A stretch of 64,000 nt of DNA from Thermoproteus sp. (GTDB lineage Archaea; Thermoproteota; Thermoprotei; Thermoproteales; Thermoproteaceae). The notes beneath the pieces were generated by a model. That model was not told where the DNA came from. It worked only from the letters and a program-made list of their open reading frames with translations, and did not search any database. The position numbers and the translations under genes were made by a program. The stretch spans positions 310,001-374,000 of the forward strand of contig JAWARJ010000001.1 in the NCBI GenBank assembly GCA_038893495.1. The letters are read 5' to 3'. Each line of letters opens with the position of its first letter. The stretch's first letter is position 1. Shown in pieces: positions 60,955 to 64,000 of the stretch.

Positions 60955-62354
60955 AAAGCGTAAAGATTCTGGATTCGACCTTGAGGGAGGGCGAACAGAC
61001 GCCGGGCGTCGTCTTCTCTGAGGAGTGGCGTGTCAGGATCGCCAAGGCGCTGTCGGATGCGGGGGTCCATATGATCGAGGTGGGGGATCCCAACGTGGCT
61101 CCCGACATAAAGTCGGCCATAAAGAGGATAGTGTCTCTGAAGAAGGCCGGCGATATCTCCAGCGAGATAGTGGTGCACAGCAGGGCCGTGAAGCAAGACC
61201 TGGAGACCGCCGCCTCGTTGGAGCCGGATAGGGTGGCCGTCTTCTATGGGGTGAGCGATATACATCTGAGGCATAAGCACAGGAAGACGAGGGAGGAGGC
61301 GCTCCAGATTATCGCCGAGATGGTGTCGTTGGTGAAATCGCACGGCGTTAAGGTTAGGTTCACCGCTGAGGACGCCTCGAGGGCGGACCTCGACTATTTG
61401 ATCCAGGTGGTGAAGACCGCGCGGGAGGCCGGCGCGGACCGCGTAAGCATAGCGGACACCGTAGGCGTCTTCACGCCCGATAGGGCCAGGGAGGTATTCT
61501 CGAAGGTGAAGTCTGCGGTGCCCGACGTGGGGCTCGACATACACGCCCATAACGACTTCGGGATGGCCGTCGCCAACAGCCTCGCGGCGACTGAGGGCGG
61601 GGCCGACGTGGTCCACGTCACGGTCAACGGGCTCGGCGAGAGGGCCGGCATAACGCCGCTACAGGCCTTCGCCGCGGCTTATTACTACCACAAAGGCGTC
61701 AAGCTCGTGGACTTGACCAAATTGCCCTACCTCGCGTCGTTGGTGGAGGCCGCCAGCGGCATAACGCAAATGCCTACGTTCCCCATAACGGGCGACAACG
61801 TCTTTACCCACAAGGCCGGCGTGCATCAAGCCGGCGTCTTGGCCAGCCCCGAGACCTACGAGCCCATCCCGCCGGAGGTTGTGGGGCGCACTAGGGACTT
61901 CTCCCTCGATAAATACAGCGGCCGCAAGGCCATACAGTACAGACTGGAGCGCATGGGCATAACGGTCCCCCAGGAGGTGTTAGATAGGCTCGTCGAGGAG
62001 GTCAAGAACAGCAACGCCAGAAGGCTTAGAGACGAAGACCTCCTGGAGATCTTGGAGAAGATAACTAAGACGGCCTATAGGGCGAAGGTCAATAGGCATA
62101 TAGAGGCCTTCGTCTGGCTGAAAGTGGCCAACAACGTCTACACGACATCTGTGGCCAGGAGGGTGGCGGCGTTGAAGAACGTAGTGGCTGTGTCTGAGGT
62201 GACCGGCGAGTACGACATAGTGGCCAAAGTCGTCGCCGAGAACGCCGAGGAGCTAAACGCCGTTATTGAGAGCATACGCGAGATGAGGGGGGTCGCGTCG
62301 ACTCTGACCAGCATAGTCCTAAAGGAGATACCGACCGACGGAGTTAAGGTATAA
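60943..62354 (+). CDS. lysS: Homocitrate synthase-like enzyme with C-terminal RAM domain; promoter-positioned ATG is in the wrong frame
   Basis: An HMGL-type synthase, probably homocitrate synthase of lysine synthesis through aminoadipate. The frame has [38 protein letters not shown] and GLGERAGITPLQAFAA. The last 85 residues form a RAM/Lrp-ligand-binding domain (VASEVTGEYDIVAKV-like pattern), known in crenarchaeal homocitrate synthases as the feedback site. The only in-frame start near the N-terminus is a TTG at 60981 inside the conserved S-T-L-R-E-G-E motif, too late. The promoter-positioned ATG (60943) needs a -1 shift on GGGG to give M-N-S-G-E-S-V-K-I-L-D. The 3' end overlaps the convergent vapC by 11 nt. 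Confidence 0.88.
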
Positions 62355-62814
62355 CCTTCAGCCAGCCTATCTTTTTGAAGTCCTCGTCGAATGTGGCTAT
62401 CGTCTCTATCCCGTAGAACCTACAAGTGGCCGCAATAAGGGCGTCATTGGGCAAAAGGCCGAAGCGCTTGGCCAGCTCGCCGGCCTCTTTGATTATCTCC
62501 TCGTTTTCTGGGAGGTAGCGGAGCCCGCGGCTCCTCTCCAGCGCCTCGAAGAAGTCCCTCACTAGGTCGTACATCTCGACTAGGGCTGGGTTCCTCCTAT
62601 CGAGCTCCCTCTTGAGGGAGTAGAGGCTGTACTTGCCGAAGAGCGCCGCGTATCTGGCCTTGAGCAGGGTGAAGGTCAGCTCGCTGTACACCACGCTGTT
62701 TATTGCAAATTCAAACCCGCCCTCCACCACCTCGCGGGCCTTCTGGTCTCCGGCCAGATAGCCCAGAGCAACGCTAGTGTCCAGAAAGACCGCTCCTCTC
62801 GGCGAGGTACTCAT
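62344..62814 (-). CDS. vapC: VapC-like PIN-domain toxin (pair 1)
   Basis: A 156-residue PIN-domain ribonuclease. Acidic metal ligands are seen in VFLDTSVALGYL (Asp), NSVVYSELTFTLLK (Glu), LLPNDALIAATCRFYG (Asp) and ATFDEDFKKIGWL (Asp). The ATG region overlaps the 3' end of the antitoxin gene by 41 nt. Its last codons share a 46-nt identical tract with the second vapC gene (62356-62401 and 63017-63062). Confidence 0.88.
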   Translation of the reverse strand: MSTSPRGAVFLDTSVALGYLAGDQKAREVVEGGFEFAINSVVYSELTFTLLKARYAALFGKYSLYSLKRELDRRNPALVEMYDLVRDFFEALERSRGLRYLPENEEIIKEAGELAKRFGLLPNDALIAATCRFYGIETIATFDEDFKKIGWLKVIP

Positions 62815-62974
62815 AGTAGTCCTCCTCGTCGGGCTCTACGCCCTTGACGATGCCGAAGAACCTCTTGACGTCAAGACGTCTTACTACCACCATCACTTCT
62901 TCTCCTTCTTTTAGGTCGAGAGGCTCTAGAGGCTTTAAGACGCCCCCCTCATACCTAGCCCTAACCACAACCAT
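62774..62974 (-). CDS. vapB: VapB-like antitoxin, DUF104/AF2212 type (pair 1)
   Basis: A 66-residue antitoxin of the AF2212-like (DUF104) family: VVVRARYEGGVLKPLEPLDL followed by KEGEEVMVVVRR, then an acidic end DEEDYYEYLAERSGL that should block the PIN toxin. The first 28 residues are identical to the second antitoxin. A/T element ggaattttaatcgg is centred 24 nt before the ATG. Confidence 0.85.
   Translation of the reverse strand: MVVVRARYEGGVLKPLEPLDLKEGEEVMVVVRRLDVKRFFGIVKGVEPDEEDYYEYLAERSGLSGH
62888..62973. repeat. 86-nt identical tract, copy 1 (antitoxin 5' region)
   Basis: Identical base for base to 63534-63619. It covers the start of the first antitoxin gene. It points to recent duplication or gene conversion between the two toxin-antitoxin pairs. 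Confidence 0.85.
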
Positions 62975-63004
62975 GCAGATATACGACTCCCCGATTAAAA
63001 TTCC

Positions 63005-63436
63005 TTATGGTACCGTCTTCAGCCAGCCTATCTTTTTGAAGTCCTCGTCGAATGTGGCTATCATGTCGATGCCGTAGTGCCTACAGGTGGCGGCGATGAG
63101 GGCGTCGTTGGGCAAAAGGCCGAAACGCCCCATTATGTCCGCCACTTCGTGCGCGTCGGCGTCTGTCGGCAATACCTCGAAGCCCTCCAGGAGGGGCACC
63201 ACGTCGCGCTCCAGGAGGGAGCCCAGAGCGGGGCCCTCCCTGGAGATGTACCTCCTCAATTCATGTTTCGGGAGGCCGGTCGCCAAGCGCAGATAGCCGT
63301 AGAAGACCTCGCTGATCACCACGTCGTTTATGTATCCCGTCCAGTCGCCGTCTAGAGCCCTCTCGACGAGCCCCCTCGCGTCGTCAGACCCATATAGGTA
63401 CTTTATCAACACGTTAGAGTCAAAGAACACCTTCAT
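63005..63436 (-). CDS. vapC: VapC-like PIN-domain toxin (pair 2)
   Basis: A 143-residue PIN-domain ribonuclease: VFFDSNVLIKYLYG (Asp), NDVVISEVFYGYLRL (Glu), LLPNDALIAATCRHYG (Asp) and ATFDEDFKKIGWL (Asp). It overlaps its antitoxin gene by 17 nt. Its body differs clearly from the first toxin, but the C-terminus is nearly identical, suggesting partial gene conversion. Confidence 0.88.
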   Translation of the reverse strand: MKVFFDSNVLIKYLYGSDDARGLVERALDGDWTGYINDVVISEVFYGYLRLATGLPKHELRRYISREGPALGSLLERDVVPLLEGFEVLPTDADAHEVADIMGRFGLLPNDALIAATCRHYGIDMIATFDEDFKKIGWLKTVP

Positions 63437-63620
63437 CTTCGATTTCCCTTATGACTTCATTTAGCTCCTCCTCGTCTACACGCCTCCTTCTCTTCACTAC
63501 GCCGAACAGCCGCCTCGCGTCGCTCACCACTATCACCATCACTTCTTCTCCTTCTTTTAGGTCGAGAGGCTCTAGAGGCTTTAAGACGCCCCCCTCATAC
63601 CTAGCCCTAACCACAACCAC
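63420..63620 (-). CDS. vapB: VapB-like antitoxin, DUF104/AF2212 type (pair 2)
   Basis: A 66-residue antitoxin. The first 28 residues equal those of pair 1, then the sequence differs (VSDARRLFGVVKRRRRVDEE) and ends in an acidic stretch EELNEVIREIEDEGVL. The start is GTG at 63620, at the same place as the ATG of pair 1, and a TATA-like ttttatatcg is centred 24 nt upstream. Confidence 0.85.
   Translation of the reverse strand: MVVVRARYEGGVLKPLEPLDLKEGEEVMVIVVSDARRLFGVVKRRRRVDEEELNEVIREIEDEGVL
63534..63619. repeat. 86-nt identical tract, copy 2 (antitoxin 5' region)
   Basis: Identical to 62888-62973. Confidence 0.85.
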
Positions 63621-63637
63621 ATAGCCGCCAGCGCCGC

Positions 63638-63656
63638 GATATAAAAGCCTTTATTT
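63638..63656. promoter_or_regulatory. Divergent promoter between vapBC pair 2 and the DUF6884-like gene
   Basis: The plus strand contains cgatataaaagcctttattt. On the minus strand this supplies a TATA 24 nt before the antitoxin GTG at 63620, and on the plus strand an A/T element (ctttattt) about 22 nt before the GTG at 63675. Confidence 0.45.
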
Positions 63657-63674
63657 GAGGGCGCCTCTAGGCCT

Positions 63675-64000
63675 GTGCCGGTCGTCTCTTGGGGCGAAAT
63701 AACGCCGGAGGAATTAAGGCGTAGGCGGAAGGAAGGCCCCCTCCTCGTCGTGTCCCACTGCGCCAAGTCGAAGAACGTGGACTGGGCCGCCGTGGGCGAG
63801 GCGTTGAGGAGGGCGGGCCTTCCCACGCCTGGCTTCGACTTAGAGCTGGAGGGCGCCTATAGGGAGGCCCTCCGCGACTTCGTGAAGCCGGCCGCCGAGA
63901 TGTACGGAGGGTCCTTCAAGGCCGTGAAGGCTCTCGTCGAGAGCCTACGGAGGTGTCTAGACGTCGACCTCTACATCGTGAGCGCCAGATACGGCTTGAT
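63675..64000 (+). CDS. DUF6884-like protein, N-terminal part (cut by window edge)
   Basis: Open from a GTG at 63675 to the window end, about 108 codons. The sequence has LLVVSHCAKSKNVDWAAV near residue 23, YREALRDFVKPAAEMYGGSF in the middle and VDLYIVSARYGL at the end. The combination of a S-C-x-K-S-K start and S-A-R-Y-G-L is the pattern of DUF6884 and related YaaA-like proteins; in this copy the first Cys is preceded by His (SHCAKSK). The function of such proteins is unclear; some lie in defence or phage-related settings. Confidence 0.6.
   Translation, partial: MPVVSWGEITPEELRRRRKEGPLLVVSHCAKSKNVDWAAVGEALRRAGLPTPGFDLELEGAYREALRDFVKPAAEMYGGSFKAVKALVESLRRCLDVDLYIVSARYGL

Noticed and set aside
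1-64000. CRISPR arrays, insertion sequences, rRNA genes, replication origin
   Set aside because: No regularly spaced repeats, transposase frames, rRNA sequence or origin-like repeat clusters were seen in the window.

Overview
The window looks like chromosome of a hyperthermophilic crenarchaeon of the order Thermoproteales, probably close to Thermoproteus. Reasons: GC-rich coding sequence; ribosomal proteins eS25, eS26 and eS30; a TATA-binding protein; Hjc; crenarchaeal family B polymerase; mevalonate-pathway genes; an intron-bearing tRNA-Ala; and a two-subunit CydA-type oxidase. Most genes are leaderless. An A/T-rich TATA element is centred 22-27 nt upstream of the start codon, and this spacing was used to choose several starts.

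Layout. 1-5.8 kb: lipid reductase, Hjc, an MBL-fold hydrolase, TBP, eS25 and small winged-helix proteins. 5.8-9.6 kb: mevalonate genes (HMG-CoA synthase, DUF35 partner and thiolase-like protein, divergent from HMG-CoA reductase). 9.6-17.7 kb: DNA polymerase B, a CDP-alcohol phosphatidyltransferase, eS26, a SPOUT methyltransferase, ProRS, TrmI and a structured intergenic segment. 17.6-25.4 kb: a Dpp-type ABC transporter whose binding protein appears circularly permuted. 25.4-29.7 kb: tRNA-Ala(GGC), a PaREP1-like fragment, eS30, small membrane proteins, a ferritin-like/VIT1 protein and a peroxiredoxin. 29.7-34.1 kb: CydAA'-type bd oxidase. 34.1-37.7 kb: a threonine-synthase-like protein without the PLP lysine, an epimerase and a flippase. 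37.7-42 kb: CoA transferases. 42-45.5 kb: leuC, a cyclase-family hydrolase and leuA. 45.5-54.5 kb: a second Dpp-type transporter facing a GH1 beta-glycosidase and a secreted GH12 glucanase, read as a beta-glucan utilisation locus. 54.5-62.4 kb: ilvE, ilvC, ilvH, ilvB, leuD, a surface protein and homocitrate synthase. 62.3-64 kb: two VapBC-like pairs and a partial DUF6884-like gene.

The most striking observation concerns three committed-step enzymes of branched-chain amino acid and lysine synthesis: ilvB, leuA and homocitrate synthase. Each starts at a promoter-positioned ATG inside the same element, T-ATG-(G/A)AT-TCG-GGG, but in each the enzyme frame is -1 relative to that ATG, and no normal start codon in the enzyme frame lies upstream of the conserved N-terminus. 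A one-nucleotide backward ribosomal slip on GGG, or addition of one G by RNA polymerase slippage, would join the frames in all three. This suggests a shared recoding device on leaderless mRNAs. Other points of note are a mevalonate-cluster thiolase without the usual Cys and His, and a threonine-synthase-like protein fused to a winged helix.
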